From assembly GCA_949987705.1 (NCBI GenBank), contig OX465281.1:8038001-8102000 (forward strand): a DNA stretch of 64,000 nt, in the 5' to 3' direction. The notes below the pieces were generated by a model. It did not search any database. It saw only the letters and a program-made list of their open reading frames with translations, and was not told the origin of the DNA. Shown here piece by piece: positions 11,173 to 24,210 of the stretch (position 1 is the stretch's first letter; the number at the start of each line of letters is the position of its first letter). Made by a program: the position numbers and the translations under genes. Origin of the DNA: Thereva unica (lineage: Eukaryota > Arthropoda > Insecta > Diptera > Therevidae).

Positions 11173-11329
11173 TATCTACGCCTGGTATGGTAGCGGAAAT
11201 CTTTATTTGAGGGTGAAAAATACTGGGTGGAGGGCGGTGGTAGTTGTTTAATCACTGAAAGGGTTGAGTAAAAGTAGTTTTATATAACAACGAATTTGGA
11301 ATGACGCTAAACAACTTATGGAATTCTAC

Positions 11330-11860
11330 TTGTCATGCCCTTCTATTTGATACCCATGTCGGTGGGTCACAATTGCAAAAATCTGCCGCCATTTTAGAAC
11401 CACCATCTTGATCTGCATTATCAGGCCAATTATGCGCATGTGATGTGAAAAATTTGAAGTTGATCGATTATATTTTCTACATTTTAGTCTATAATATGCC
11501 TTCCGCCATTTTGTGTTGGCCGACATTTCGAACAACCCTACACCGCTAATTGTATTCTACCTGTCTGCCTTGAACAAATGTTTGGTTATTTCTTCTTGCG
11601 TGCCTAAATACAAAGTTTCATTATTTGATCTTCAATAATGGCAGACTCCCGTACAAATTTCCATCCCCTACTTCAACCCTTTCAAGCCTCTTTGTCTAGG
11701 CTAGCCCTTCTCCAAGGTGTAGTAGGTATATATCTATGTACCAAATTTCGTCAAAACCGTTTCAGCGATTCAGACGTGAAAGCGTAACACATAGACAGAG
11801 TTACTTAATTTTTTAATCCTACGTTTTTAAAATGAACTAAAAAGTATAAAAAATTTCAAA
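11330..11860 (-). repeat. GTCT-associated element remnant
   Basis: On the minus strand it reads GTAACTCTGTCTATGTGTTA, then CGCTTTCACGTCTGAA and a GACGAAATTTGG-type stretch. This parallels the inner 5' end of the Helitron-like element at 530-660. The left part (GATACCCATG, CCGCCATTTT) resembles the units at 55380-55530 and 59700-61050. The outer block ACTAAAAAGTATAAAA (11836-11851) recurs at 61537-61552. A degenerate member of the mini-me/Helitron-related class is the best guess. Confidence 0.5.
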
Positions 11861-13620
11861 AACGACCTTGTACATAAGAAAAATGATCAATTCTTATAAA
11901 AAAACATTTAACAATGTATTTGCTGCAAATTCTTTTTTGGTTCAAATTAGTTGTCGAATGCCCGTGTGTACAGCTCAGTTCTTGGCCATTTAAATCTTTT
12001 TATCAAGTTTCGGTTTTTGTAAACCCGTGTGTTCCCATTCAAAATGGTTAAAAACCCTACAGCCATCATACATATGCCTCTTCAAAAGCCAAGTGGTTCG
12101 GTGTTGTAAGGCAATTTTTTATACAACTGATACACAAATCATGCGGGTAAATTATTAAAACTAAAAAATGCTCTGCCAAAATAAACACCAACTGGAATTT
12201 CTCACAGCTTCCACTAAAATCAATTAGTTTCCAAAACAATATATTTTTATTAAAATTCCTATTTTCCTGTTTTTAAATCGAAACACAATTCAAAAATAGC
12301 TTCCGAAAACAACTAAAAAAAATTGTTTTATTTCTGTAAAATCAGAATTTCGTTGTTATCTATGCACGACGGCAAAGCAAACAAAGCCAAATATAAAATT
12401 CTTAATTACGAAATCATAACAAACCAACAATAAATCAAAATGAAACACGCTCACATTGAAATCACTAAAAACAAAAACACAAAGCCAAAAACAAGCAAAC
12501 AAACACAAACCAACACCAGGGAGATACTTGGAAATTACTCTGGCAGCACAGATACCGCACAAAAACCGCACAAATTCCAAATTCCACAGTTGCTGGCCAT
12601 TAAGGACTAAGGATATTTTGGCACAGGGTCGCGCGTAATACACAGACATTACCGTATACGGACTAATTTTTATTCCGTTTCGCCCCCAAAAATGAAGAGA
12701 AAAAACCCATAAATAAATTGTTTCGTTAAAAAATAGAATTGCGACCAGCATGAGCACAGAGCCGCCACCCCCATCCCCCAAGAACAACAACAACAACAAG
12801 CAACAAAAAATACAGTACGTGTGAAAAATGCAAAGCTGAAATTTTCCCGGGGCAAACGAGGAAAACGGCAAGTCCTTGATCACTGGAAAGCAAATTCCAA
12901 ACACACAAACCGCAGAAATAAATCAAATGGAATCCACCGAATAGGCAGGCCTCCGGTGCGGGGGGCTAGGGGCTGCTCCGACAACGAGGGATGCTCCTTG
13001 CAGACTGACTGCGCCCGAAGAACTGATGCGTGTTCTCGTACAACAAAAAAAAGGACACCCCGAAAATTTTCAGCTACCAGCCAAATGGGGGACGTGTATC
13101 AACATTTACATGCACGCTCATTAATAAAACAACAATAGGAGTACACCCCCGGCGCCTATACCCCCGCGACATAGCGGCAGCAACACAAATAAATAAATCT
13201 CCAATGCAAATTGATAAGAGATACGAAAGCGATTCCGGTTGAACAGCCTAGAGTAAGGTTTTTTTGTTGTAGTGGAGGGTGTAGGGGTGGCTGGGCGCCT
13301 ACTCCTGCAAATAGGGGGTGGTTTCTGGGAAAATTAATGTTGGAACATTTTGTTGCATTTATGTTTCTGATAGGCCCCAGACATAAAGTGGGATTCTCAG
13401 AACCAATCCAGGTGCTTTGTCACGACGAAGGCCTGAGTGATGGGGTAGGAGGTGTCTGTGTTACGAGAGATGTTGAAGGGATGCGGGTTTCTTTCAGTTA
13501 AACATTAAGCGCAGTTCTCTAGAAATTTGAAAACGTAGGTTGGAGATAAAGGCTGTGTTTCATACACGGGTCTAAGGTTTCATACACCAAAACCCCAACT
13601 TATTTAGTTTAGCAGGTTTT
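11861..13620. other. Unassigned AT-rich DNA
   Basis: Long poly-A/T and AACAAC runs. A 182-codon hydrophobic ORF on the minus strand (12356-12904) is read from low-complexity sequence and is not supported as a gene. 12930-13260 is more GC-rich but holds no recognised feature. Confidence 0.4.
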
Positions 13621-13624
13621 GGAC

Positions 13625-13780
13625 CATTCCATAGGAGCAACTGCAATGATGGCATGAGGTTTAGTAAGATGAAGCTGGATATTAGAGTTCGAGACCCAGC
13701 GGCACCTACTGCAGCGTATCCGTTGCAGGGACGTCCCGCTCGAACCACCAGCTAACGAATCAAAGAAGAAGAAGATTGAA
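13625..13780 (+). pseudogene. Chimeric LINE scrap: LOA 5' piece joined to RTE 3' end
   Basis: 13635-13680 (CAATGATGGCATGAGG..AGATGAAGCTGGATATT) matches the endonuclease start of the LOA/R1-like copy at 41640-41690. 13684-13780 (GAGTTCGAGACCCAGC, CTGCAGCGTATCCGTTGC, GCTAACGAATCAAAGAAG) matches the reverse complement of 30015-30110, the RTE 3' end with its AAG tail. Two unrelated LINE families meet without intervening sequence. Confidence 0.5.
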
Positions 13781-14009
13781 TTCATATGATAAAACAGAAA
13801 CATGCAGCCGATCTTACTTCCACACTAAAGCCGCACCGTTAGGTTCTAGGAGTAGAGATTGACTAATAGTTGTAATCAATGCGGCGACAACCACAAAAGT
13901 GAGCCTCCGATAGTTCCAGGATCCTCCCATCCTGGTTGTGAGTTCGAGTGAGAGAGGGTAATTGCTGATACCCTAGAAAGAAGAGGCGATTACTCATCGC
14001 TGATCTAGG

Positions 14010-15515
14010 ACGGAAATAGTAACCGCAATTCATGCGATGGCCAATGGTAAAGCAGCTGGGAAAGATGACATCCCGCCAGAATTGTTGAAAGCCGACTCAA
14101 GCCTCATAGCAGATGCGCTTCAGCCAATCCTAGAAATAGCATGGAACAGCTGTACCTTTCCGGAGGATTGGACGGAAGGTATCATAGTCAAAATACCCAA
14201 AAAGGGGGACCTAACAATATGCGACAACTGGAGAGGCATCTGTTTACTATCTACAGTGGGCAAAATTGTGTCCCATATATGTATTACTATCTAGGATAAG
14301 TGAGGCAGTTGACCGAACGCTTAGGAGGCAGCAGGCCGGATTCAGGAAGGGCCGCTCATGTATTGATCATATCAACACCTTACGAATAATAGTGGAGCAG
14401 TCTTCTGAATTCCGATCCCCCCTTTACCTTGCTTTCGTAGATTATGAGAAAGCGTTTGACTCGGTAAATAGGAGCTTTATATGGCAGTCACTACGGCGAC
14501 GTGGACTGCCTGATAAAATAATAGAATTGATAAAAGCCCTATATAACAATTCCAAATGCAGAGTTCTCTATAACGGAAAATTATCCGACAGCTTCGAGGT
14601 GAGCTCATGAGTACGACAAGGATGCCTACTTTCGCCATTACTATTTCTTATAGTAATAAATGACATCCTTGTCGGCGCTCTAGATAGTAGAACAGGCGGC
14701 ATTGTTAGACCGCCTTAAGGATCTCGACTACGCAGATGATATCTGTTTGCTGGCCCACAGACACCAGGACCTCAAAAACATGCTTAGCAGTTTGGCAAAA
14801 TAAAGTAGTCCAGCAGGCTTAAGGCTAAATCCAACTAAAACTATAGAAATGCGGATAAATGCAAACACCATTGAACGGACTGCGCTGAATAACCGTGACG
14901 TGGAACTGGTCGATAGATTCTGCTACCTCGGTAGCATTATTACCGAAAATGGTGGTGCAGAAGAAGATGTCAGTTCCAGAAGAATGCACGAGGCGCATAT
15001 GCATGCCTGTTCCGCATATGGAGATCAACGGAGATCTCAACTAACACCAAATTGTGGCTATTCAACTCCAACGTTAAGGCAGTTCTTTTGTACGGTTGCG
15101 AAACATGGAAAGTCACCCAATTCATCACAGGGCGCCTACAAGTCTTCATCAACAGATGCCTTCGTCGTATCCTAAAAATCCGCTGGCAGGATAGAATTTC
15201 AAACGAAGAACTATGGCGCCGTGCCGGCCAAGAAAGGATAGACGACCAAATCAGACGAAGGAAATGGAATTGGGTTGGCCACACCTTGCGACGCGAAAAC
15301 GAAAATCTAGCCAAACAGGCCCTCGACTAGAATCCGCAAGGATCCCTTCGAGTCGGAAGACCTAGAACAACGTGGAGGAGAACCCTGCTAGCAGAAGCCG
15401 CAACAACTGGGAGATCCTGGTCGGAGCTGAGAGCTGTCGCGCAAAACAGAGTCCGCTGGAGGGCAACTGTTTCCGCCCTATGTCCCATGAGGGATTAAAG
15501 GAGCGCAATGATGAA
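14010..15515 (+). pseudogene. RTE-clade LINE, RT to 3' end, frameshifted
   Basis: In successive frames it encodes GKAAGKDDIPPELLK, NWRGICLLSTVGKI, QAGFRKGRSCIDHI, FVDYEKAFDSV, then VRQGCLLSP and DYADDICLLAH near 14725-14755 (the catalytic YADD box). Next come the YLGSIIT region and the C-terminal VLLYGCETW...NWVGHTLRRENENLAKQAL. It ends with GRPRTTWRR...LRAVAQNRVRWRATVSALCP, diagnostic of RTE-like LINEs. At least three frameshifts and stops make it inactive. The 5' endonuclease part is missing. Confidence 0.8.
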
Positions 15516-15539
15516 CAAAAAAAATGATGAGATCAATGG

Positions 15540-16555
15540 AACCGCCTTTGGATCTCCACACACGACAATGCTAAATAACTCAGCTAGAATACACAGAAAT
15601 GCTGTGCACCAACCCTAAGAAGGCGGAGCCATATAGTTCCATGTCGTCAGTAGACCTGTCGTCAGTAGACCACAACGATCCTGATTACCCTGGTAGTGCA
15701 GGAAACTATAGAAACTGAAGAAGGAGGCTACCAGAGTCTACAACTAAGCAATTAAGAGAACGACCTAACAAATTCAAAAAATGAAAAATTAAGGTAGCTG
15801 AAGCTTCTACTCATATCGAAGATACGCAGATTTCAGTAAACGATCTCCAGCTAACAAGATCATAACGAAAACAAACTCACTTTCTCAGTAGCTACATCTA
15901 GAATTGGTATTGGATTACTCGAAATCGATTGGCAAGAATGTTTAAACTAGGGTGAGGCTGATAGGGTCGCAGCAGCAGATGAAGAAAGCTTGCAAAAGGC
16001 ACCTTTTCTCTCTTTGAGATATGGAGTGAGCGGTGAAGCCAATCCCATAGTAGGCAAGCGTGTGATCAACTCAAATACGAGATTCGACCCCGAGTCTTCG
16101 AGTAAAATTCTATAAAGGATGCCCACAAAGCGAAGTTGTATCAGATTTACTGTGCAACATTATCGTAAACTCGTATCTTCATTAGAAGCTAAAGCAACTG
16201 ATCGTGTACATTCCTGGGTATACCGACGACGTCGGGACATGGCACTAGGCTAGAATATGAAGAAGAATGAAAGTTTGAGGTTTCAGCCACTGACGTTATT
16301 CCGATTGGAAATTAATAGATTTGCAGCTGACCTAGAAAATAATGTTGAAGAAAAGATCAAGAAGGAGAAAAATTGTACGAGTTCATCAGAGTGTGTAGAC
16401 TGAAGTGGGGTAGGCTTAGATGATCTGGTTGACTAAAACCACAGAGAAAGTAGTTAAGAGGCAGTTGGGCATGGTGCAGAGAATGTCACGCTTTGGCATT
16501 AGCCATGCAGATCAGATACTACCTTTAAAAAGTGAAAACTGATCCCCTCAAACGG
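15540..16555 (+). pseudogene. Very degenerate LINE RT remnant
   Basis: Near 16110-16250 the plus strand reads GCPQSEVVSDLL and later GYTDDVG, resembling the QGxxLSPLL and YADD boxes of a LINE RT with many stops around them. The remainder cannot be aligned by eye. Clade unknown. Confidence 0.35.
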
Positions 16556-19500
16556 TCGAAAACCGTATGTCTAATAGTTTCAAGATTTTATATCTTTTTT
16601 ATCCGAACTCATGATCTTTGATCTTCATTTCTGTTGCACTCCAAAATGTCCGAAGCGTCTGTTGAACTGTTTAAAATTTTGCCCTATCGTAGTGGCGTCT
16701 TTTTCTAGCCTTCAGTGGGACTGCTATGCCGTTATCGTTATCAAAACCGTGGGCGATCGATACATTAGGAAGTCCACCTCACAAATTTTCCCCAGAAGTA
16801 GATCCAAGACATGTCGCTGATACACCGTTCGCAGTGCAGACACCTCCCCGCCAATAACTCGATGATGCATCGACATTAGGGCGCTAAACTTTATTAGAGC
16901 CACTATTATTCTACTCCAACTTCCTTACTTGAAGGCGATTTTGACATCAAGGATGATTATTGTCCAACAAATGTTTCTTTTTTGATTAAGGCCATATTCG
17001 TCGGTATATTGAACCTTCATCTCCGTCGGACCGGAAGACAAAATGTTCGTCTCACAGCCTCCTTTCTAATGTACTAATTGCGTATTACCGTTTCAAATAA
17101 TTCGATGATTGTATAGGGTGCTTTCAGTAATGCAGTTTACGCATATTTGCGTTTGCATTAGTTTCATTAAAGCCGGTATGCGTTTGCACAGAGTTCATAA
17201 ATGCAAACATGCGAAGCAAATATGCGCAAGCTTTGCAAGTTTTTGGATATCTTGCGAACAAATTTCAAACTAAAAGAGAAACACTTCGGTGCAAATGTCA
17301 GAGTAATTTATGAAAAAATAATCTTAACAAAAGCCTATTAATGCAAGGTTTATGATGAGTGTAGTGCATCTGTCCTTTATTGTTAATGCTTCACATACGC
17401 AATTCCAGAGTTTCTCAAAATAGAACCGAATTGGTCACGGCATTTTGACGACTGGTCTAAAGTCTTCAACCATCAGCTTCTACTACTCTCACATGGGGCT
17501 ATTGGTTGCGAAGCAGCTACTGATTTATGGATAATCTAGATAAGATATAACCTATCTTTGCCCGTGTGGAGCCTGCATATTTATCTGAAAACCATCTAAT
17601 TCGAAATAGTGTAGCTAAAATAGTTATTTCCGGCCGTCTCTCATGTAATGATCTGTTGTATAAAAAATATTACAATGTATAAATAGAAAAAAAATTGATT
17701 CAACATCAGCATGGAATGGAAATTTTTTTCCTGCGAATGATTGATGGCAAAACACATTGCTTATTCCACAATTTTCTTGATTTCGACTCATGTTGAAAAA
17801 TGCCAAAAACTGCAATTTATATCCGTAATGTACATTTGTTGATTCACCATTTACCCTAAACGACCACTTTATTAAACCGAAATGACCGAAATGACCCTCT
17901 GCGATAGAATGCGACGGGGAAAGCTGGAAAAATGGACTGTGGCGCTTTGGAGGACTCGAATGCTGCACAGAGCCCCCGCCAGCATCACCCCCTGAAATAT
18001 TAGCAGGAAGATCATTTATCAAATATTTTTCGACCCAAATCCACTAGTGGCCGTAGTTGAGCCCCATTCAACCTGGGAGCCAATCTGCTGGAGTGCATTA
18101 ATATCACATTTACCGGAATTAGGTTCGTGGAAGCTGGACAGGACACACACAGGGCATTATTGAGGGAATGTCCAGTGACTGAAGGACTTTGTTATCCGTT
18201 ATCCTGTTTTCGATCCCGAACAAGTAACGAATAAATTGAATGAAAAATTGCCGTAATTAGTTTGGTTGAATTAATGCCCAGAGAACATAAACACATGTCA
18301 AGCCACATTAGACAATCTGAGTGAGGCATTAATAAAATATGTCACGGGCATGTAGAGTCCTGTCAGGCTCATTCCATGCCCCACGAAACAGTGTCGTAAT
18401 ATGTTGAAGAGTTTGAGGGATGGGCTTCCACAATCGGCTCACACCGCAGCAGCAGCACAGTCGCTCTGAGTCAGGTCTGCTGGCTGTGCGGGTGGGGGTG
18501 TTGTGTGAAGGTGTTTATTGCGTCGGGCGTTATCCACTTCCTGTTTTACTACTTGTAAAACTTCTGCAGACGAGTTTTTATTGCTCCGCACAGAAGTTGT
18601 CGTCCCGTTTTATAGCTCGAAAACCGCTCAAGTGCCTCCGTAAAAACCTCTAAGTCCTTCTATAGTAAACATCAAATTTTTTTTCGTGGTGGAAGGAAAT
18701 AGGAAAGTTCTTCCTTCTTTGAACTGTTTTAAAATCCAACAAAACCCCCAAAAGGGAAGGCACGAAAAACTGCAGTAAAACAAACATAAACCTGCAAACT
18801 ACCAGCGACGAGCGCTGGCACCATAGATGCATTCTATGGCGGAGCCATAATCCCATCAGCCACAAAACTAGGAAATTCATGAGCAGCGTTTTGTGCAGCG
18901 CTCCGTAATCCTCAAGGAACATTTCTTCAGCTCCTAGCAGAGAGCACACAACTCACAGCATGGGACCCTATTTTTTCATTACCCCCGAAACTTATTCATC
19001 CCCCAGTGCGCGCTGCTTGCTCCTTAGCCCCATTCTGGCAACAAACACCACAAAGGATGATTTTAGTCCTTTCAAGTATTTCCTCCAAAACCTCAACGAG
19101 GACCACCCATTCAAAGGTCGTGGCCCCGAACTCCCAAACCCAAGCCCAAAATCCTTCGAGTAAATCAACTCGTTTTGGAATTTGGTACACCCCGACCAGA
19201 GGGATTCCAGTGGAACCGCTGCGAATGAATGACCCGGCCGCCGCCGCCGTATCCTTTAAAATTACTCAAGGCACGAGGCTGCAAATTCAATAGGAATATC
19301 CTTGATGGTTTTGTTTATTATGAATTTAGACGCCACAAGAAACTTTTCATACACTCTGACCTCCGCTGAGAAGTAGTTTTCAGGCACGGAGGGTCCATCG
19401 GCTCCATGGTAACTAAAGGAGCTTTTCGTCGTCTTGCGGAAAGGACGAAATTAAGTGAAAAAAGGATTAGTTTCGGGAGATAGTTGTGAGAATGCTGAAT

Positions 19501-19890
19501 TTTTCGGCAGGTGTAGAGTTTTAGTTTTCTTAGTGGCTGGCGAAAATAAAATTAAAGGAGTTTTAGGGGTAGTTTCTGTGCAAGTGGTAAATGAGGTCTT
19601 AAAAATAATCTTGGAGAGTTTCGTAAGTAATTTACACTCCTTTTCTTATTTAGCAAGAAACTGTTTTATGAGTCTAAAAAGAAGAACAAGCTTAACCTAA
19701 AAAAACTCGAGTAAATAAATTTTATTGATCATCGTTTCATGACCTAAAAGCAGTTCCTAAGTAAGTAATAAAACCCTTGCCCACTGGTATATGGAAAGAT
19801 GTATTTTAAAACCACTTGCTCACGCAACTTAATATCGCGCAAACCACAGAACTAAATCGCCAAAGGCTCTAACTTACCACGATAATCTAT
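16556..19890. other. Long stretch without recognised genes
   Basis: Ordinary mixed-composition intergenic DNA. The only structure noted is at 17105-17250, where TTTGCGTTTGCAT and its complements (ATGCAAACATGCG, CAAATATGCGCAAG) form an inverted arrangement. The motif CGTTTGCAT-type also occurs at 11085-11110. ORFs at 17624-18022, 18420-18653 and 18650-18949 show no family features. Confidence 0.4.
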
Positions 19891-19896
19891 CTAAAC

Positions 19897-19935
19897 TCCT
19901 TTAATCCCTCATGGGACATAGGGCGGAACTTACCA
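19897..19935 (-). pseudogene. RTE LINE 3'-end scrap
   Basis: Reverse complement reads CCGCCCTATGTCCCATGAGG then GATTAAAGGAG, identical to the end of the RTE copy at about 15474-15505. Only the last tens of bases are present. Confidence 0.6.
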
Positions 19936-20108
19936 CGATAAACGTTCAGTGAATTGTGCTGAAAAAGCCAACAATGCCTACAAATTTTTCTACCGCTAAC
20001 TGATTTTCGAATTCTACAAAACCGGGATTTCTCGAGCCTTCGCACAGTTTTCTCCAAAAGTAATGATATGACGCCCTCGATCTCTCAATCCCAATCTAGT
20101 ATGTAGTG

Positions 20109-20162
20109 TGTTTGTCGGTGGGGTCTGGCTGGGGTCCTACTTTGTCGGTGGGGTCTGGGGTA
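20109..20162. repeat. Two direct copies of a GTCGGTGGGG motif
   Basis: TTTGTCGGTGGGGTCTGG occurs at 20111 and 20141, 30 bp apart. No wider context was recognised. Confidence 0.8.
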
Positions 20163-20439
20163 GTTTCCCTGGGAGTGGTATACTTTCTTGCTCCACTTGG
20201 TTTTCTGGGACCAAATTTTATGTAGAAATATGCCCGGGACTGCCAGACCAGATCCCCCTCAGAGGCACGATCCCTTCTGCCCATGCGTTTAACTATCAGT
20301 TTTCTGCCCCCTCAGTCTGAGTAGATCTCCGCTGGTGGAAAGCCTTCCTAAATGTTCCGGGGATCAGGAAGACGACACTAAAGCATTGTCACAAAAGCCT
20401 CGCAACAGAGAAACACTGAGCTGACTGGGAGAAGAAGCA

Positions 20440-21245
20440 AAGTGGCATTGGATTGGCTTTCCCAACAGAAACGCGGGTTCACTTTATGGCGAAATCAAAT
20501 GCAAGCGAGGGATAACCCTTACACCACTGCAACCTCTTCAAAAGCCCGTTTCACTTCGTCAACCACCCAATGGCTGTCAATAATATCAAGAATGCTCGGC
20601 TCCCTAAGACTCTTAATTTCAGGGCATGAGTCGATGCCACACGTTATGGCTAGCTCGACAGTAAGAATCGAGGCCTCTGTTTTTTGGCGCCCCTATTTGA
20701 CTGCGCGTTGTTTTTATACTATCGCTTAACAATTTCCTCTGGGCACCAGGAGCACCCTGTTGTATAATGCCTTATCTTAATATGGAGGCTCTGTCAAGAT
20801 TGACTTTCTCTTTCCTACGATACTCATTGGACTTTTATGGACCAATTAAATTGTATTCATCGGTCCGATACCGGCCATTGGAGCATCTACCAGTTTAGGC
20901 AACACGGCCCTTGTCGATAGGACTTAGATGAAACACACCAAAAGCTGGAGGTTGAACCTGAATTAGCCAATTCTAGACAGTTGCTTCTTGTGTCGTGTCG
21001 GGCGAAGGACCTGAGCTGAAGGCTTTGCTTTGAAGAGGCTTAGTTTGCCTTTCATGTTTCCTGCGAGTGTCCTGAGATAGATCGAGGAATCAAATGTAAG
21101 CGACGAGCTACTAGGCTGCTGAACCTGTTCAAGTGGTTTCGTCTACAAAAATGAGATAGATATATAAGGGTGTAGTGCAATAGACCAAATGAAATGGCCG
21201 TAGTACTTTTTTGACGAAATAACTCACCAAAGGACAAGAAGAAGA
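20440..21245. pseudogene. LOA/R1-like LINE fragments in both orientations
   Basis: 20440-20730 read on the minus strand gives SCPEIKSLREPSILDIIDSH..., resembling the segment before the RT of this clade (low certainty). 20830-21245 on the plus strand is a 3' end: CTGCTGAACCTGTTCAAGTG, GGTGTAGTGCAATAGACCAA and CTCACCAAAGG recur at 58100-58215 and, reversed, at 40785-40870. Confidence 0.5.
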
Positions 21246-23850
21246 ATTGTACAAACCCTTAAAAAATTGGTCCGACGGTATCCCCTACCTGGTAGTTCTA
21301 TGAGCCCCATACCGCGTCAAAATCGTGTCCGTTTCGTTCCAATATCAGAGCGTTGAGCTAGGGTAGTAGCATAAGCAGACGGTATCGTGAAATTTGTCTG
21401 GAATCTTTCCAATCGTGAGTTCAAGCAAGGACGTCTGAACAGAGGAAGCAGGTGGACCGGGGCAGTAGTCAACCAAGGCAAAATGGAGCCAAAACTACTT
21501 CCACGGGAAAGTCTATCCTCTATGGTTAAATTTCGGTTTTAATCGTAGACCTAAAGATGAACTTGAAGTCAAACATCGAATGCTTGGTATACTCTAAACC
21601 ATCTCGCTGCCTAATATCTTTAAAGCGGAAATACTGCGGATGCTAAAGGTCTACCAGGCGACGTCTAACCTACCAAAGATTGTAGAATTTGCTTAGATAG
21701 TCTAGCTAATAAGGACTTGAGACTAGATAACGATGCCATTCTACTTCAATGTTTCTAAAGAAATATGAAAACTATCTCCTCACATCTTGAACCAGAACCA
21801 CAGCGCCACATTGTAGTTTGCTAAGAAAGTTGTCAAATTTTACATTCGAAATATGCGTTTCAAATTTCTAGATTTCATACATGGCAGTCATGCTAGTGGA
21901 ATTAGGTTTGTAACTATTCTGTTCTTCAGTTGTCTTCAAGTGTATGTAGTTTGCTCAGAAAAGTTTAATCTCTGTTACAAACCACGGTCGTTACTAGTGA
22001 ATCCTTCTTCAAAACTTAAGCCAGCAAATATTAAAGCTTCTGGCCTAAAGGAGGTTTTTTCTCTCATTAAAAGCTGAAAGCTTCTTCACGAAAGTTCCTC
22101 AAAGAAAAAAGCTTTCCCACCTTGCTATAAAATAAGCGTGCTCATGATTCTGAGGGCAGTTTCTTACCAGACTCGTTTTGGAGAAGTCGCTTTCCCCTGC
22201 GCTAGTAAATCGTGCCGAATTGTAGAACTTCCCAAACATATCGAAGTGTAGACCCAACAATATTCCTGGACCATGTCGAAGTGTACCGGATGTGGTGACT
22301 GAATGTTCGAAAAGCCACTCGAAAATCTAGTGAGGTGCGTAATGGTCTTTTCCAATTACAAAAAAAAACTGATTTAATCTTCAATTACTTAAATACGTCC
22401 AGACTTCACAGCGAGCGATACAACATCCTTCGTAGGTCAATCAACTTAAAAAAAATACAATGTATCCCTGCCTATATCAAAGTGCATCTGTCCCACCTTT
22501 GCACATTTTATCACACATATCGATATTGCAAATCGATTATCCGATACGATCCATTTCGTAAAGCGTTTTTGCGTAAGGCCACCTCGCATTCGGCCATTCA
22601 GCGGAATAATGAAGCCCCAAATGAATACTATAAAGCTCCCATATGGCACCGCCTCTACACAGGAATGAATGAAAGGATTAAAATTTTAATGAAAATCCTT
22701 TCATAAATAACGGGTAACTCTACATAGAAGGATAAAATCGAGAAATTGTCGGCCCGCCATATATGTAGTATAAAACACGTTGATGAAATTGATCCAGTAA
22801 TAGTATGGGCTGGCATTAGGGCTCCGCCGTTAAACCGGTGCAAAATCGCTTGCGTGTACGTCGCTGCAAAATTTCACACAAAAGTTTCATCGAGCCATAA
22901 AGGAGCGCGCCGCAGAACAAAGTGGCAACATCACTGCCATAATGGAATCCAATTTTAATTTTCAATATGTTTGGATTTCATTTTATGGCGGCGCGCGGAT
23001 TTATTAAAATTTGCATCAGAATGATTTGCACTTCGACTGGCGGGAATTTTATGGATTAAAAACATATTAAAGTACTTTCACTTTTGTTGGCGGAACAGAT
23101 TTTATATCCGCCGCTCAACGGTGACTATAATTACCGCGCCAACGCCTCCGCCTGTACAGGTAATATTACGATAATATTTGGTTTGGAATTTTGTATGTGA
23201 AAACGTGTAAAACTTTCGCAATCTCAAATCCTGTGTGTAATCTCGCTTTATGTAAATTTTCGAAGGAGGGAGAGATTCGTTATCCAGAAAGAATATAATT
23301 ATTAAAGCTTGTTTGAGTTTTATAGAAACGCGTTCGGTTAAATTGAAAAGTAGATGTTAATAAACACGGATTTTCACTTTTTCATGATAAACGTAAACAA
23401 ACCCCTAGGTTGGCGCGGGCCTTCGAAAACGACGTGTGTGGGGTGAATGCAACAGCAGACGACAAATTTTGGTCCTTACTTGCTGGCAGGATGCTTGATA
23501 TATGGCTATAATATGGAAAGCAAGCAAAAGGTAAAATTTTATACCCACACTGTAGCACAAAAGGGATCTGGAGCGCCAACCCCATCCCTGGTACAATTTT
23601 ATTCATGTCTAATTCATGTAACCTCTCAAGGGAAAGGGCACACGAAGGTAGCTGGAGTTTGCATAGATCAATTGTTAATAGAATAAGGTGGACCTAAAAT
23701 CACAATTGGGTTTGAAAGGTTTTTTAAGCCTTTTTTTGATTTTTATACAGATTTTATAGAGATAACCATCGAGATTTATCATTAAAAAATTCGCAATTTA
23801 ACATTAATTGTAACTTTTAGCATTTAAATGAAGATTTAGAGTTAATACTG
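21246..23850. other. Unassigned intergenic DNA
   Basis: No gene recognised. It contains the second copy of the hairpin repeat (22670-22711). ORFs of 60-123 codons here look like chance. Confidence 0.4.
22670..22711. repeat. Conserved hairpin repeat, copy 2
   Basis: Near-identical to 9058-9097 over the whole block. Outside the block the flanks differ, which argues for insertion of a very short element. Confidence 0.7.
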
Positions 23851-23857
23851 GGTCGGC

Positions 23858-24210
23858 TGTAGTAGCCTAAGGGTTAAGGCGCGCGACTGCCATCTCAGAG
23901 ATCCGTGGCTCGAATCCACTCCAGGGTATGGCTCTTCGTCATTCCATTGATCCTTGCTTTCCGGTCCCTGCTATCGAGGCTCTCTGAAAGTATAATAATC
24001 AAGGAAGCCCTTCTCCTTTACCGAAGTCTGCGGTTCGTATTGGATGGGGCTCGATGCAATAAAACCGCATTTTGTGGTTGTCAGTTCGTTCGTTCACTTT
24101 CCTCTCTACTACATCTGTCTGAATTTAAGCTTACTGTCCGATATTGCAATCAAATAATAGAGGAACCGTCAAACTTCACCCTACCTAACCTTGAAGAAGA
24201 CTGGATAAAG
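23858..24210 (+). mobile_element. tRNA-derived SINE, family 1
   Basis: The head has TAGCCTAAGGGTTAAGGCG (box A-like) and TGGCTCGAATCCA (box B-like) spaced as in a tRNA gene, followed by an unrelated body. The cloverleaf does not close, so this is a SINE head and not a functional tRNA gene. The 3' end is uncertain; about 24210-24240 is A-rich. Confidence 0.65.

Noticed and set aside
12356..12904. 182-codon hydrophobic ORF on the minus strand
   Set aside because: It is derived from AACAAC/poly-A low-complexity sequence, with several overlapping frames of similar quality and no recognisable domain.
17624..18022. 132-codon minus-strand ORF
   Set aside because: No recognisable domain and no splice or start support in repeat-poor intergenic DNA.
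23858..23940. Functional tRNA gene
   Set aside because: Promoter boxes are present but the cloverleaf does not close; it is better explained as a SINE head.
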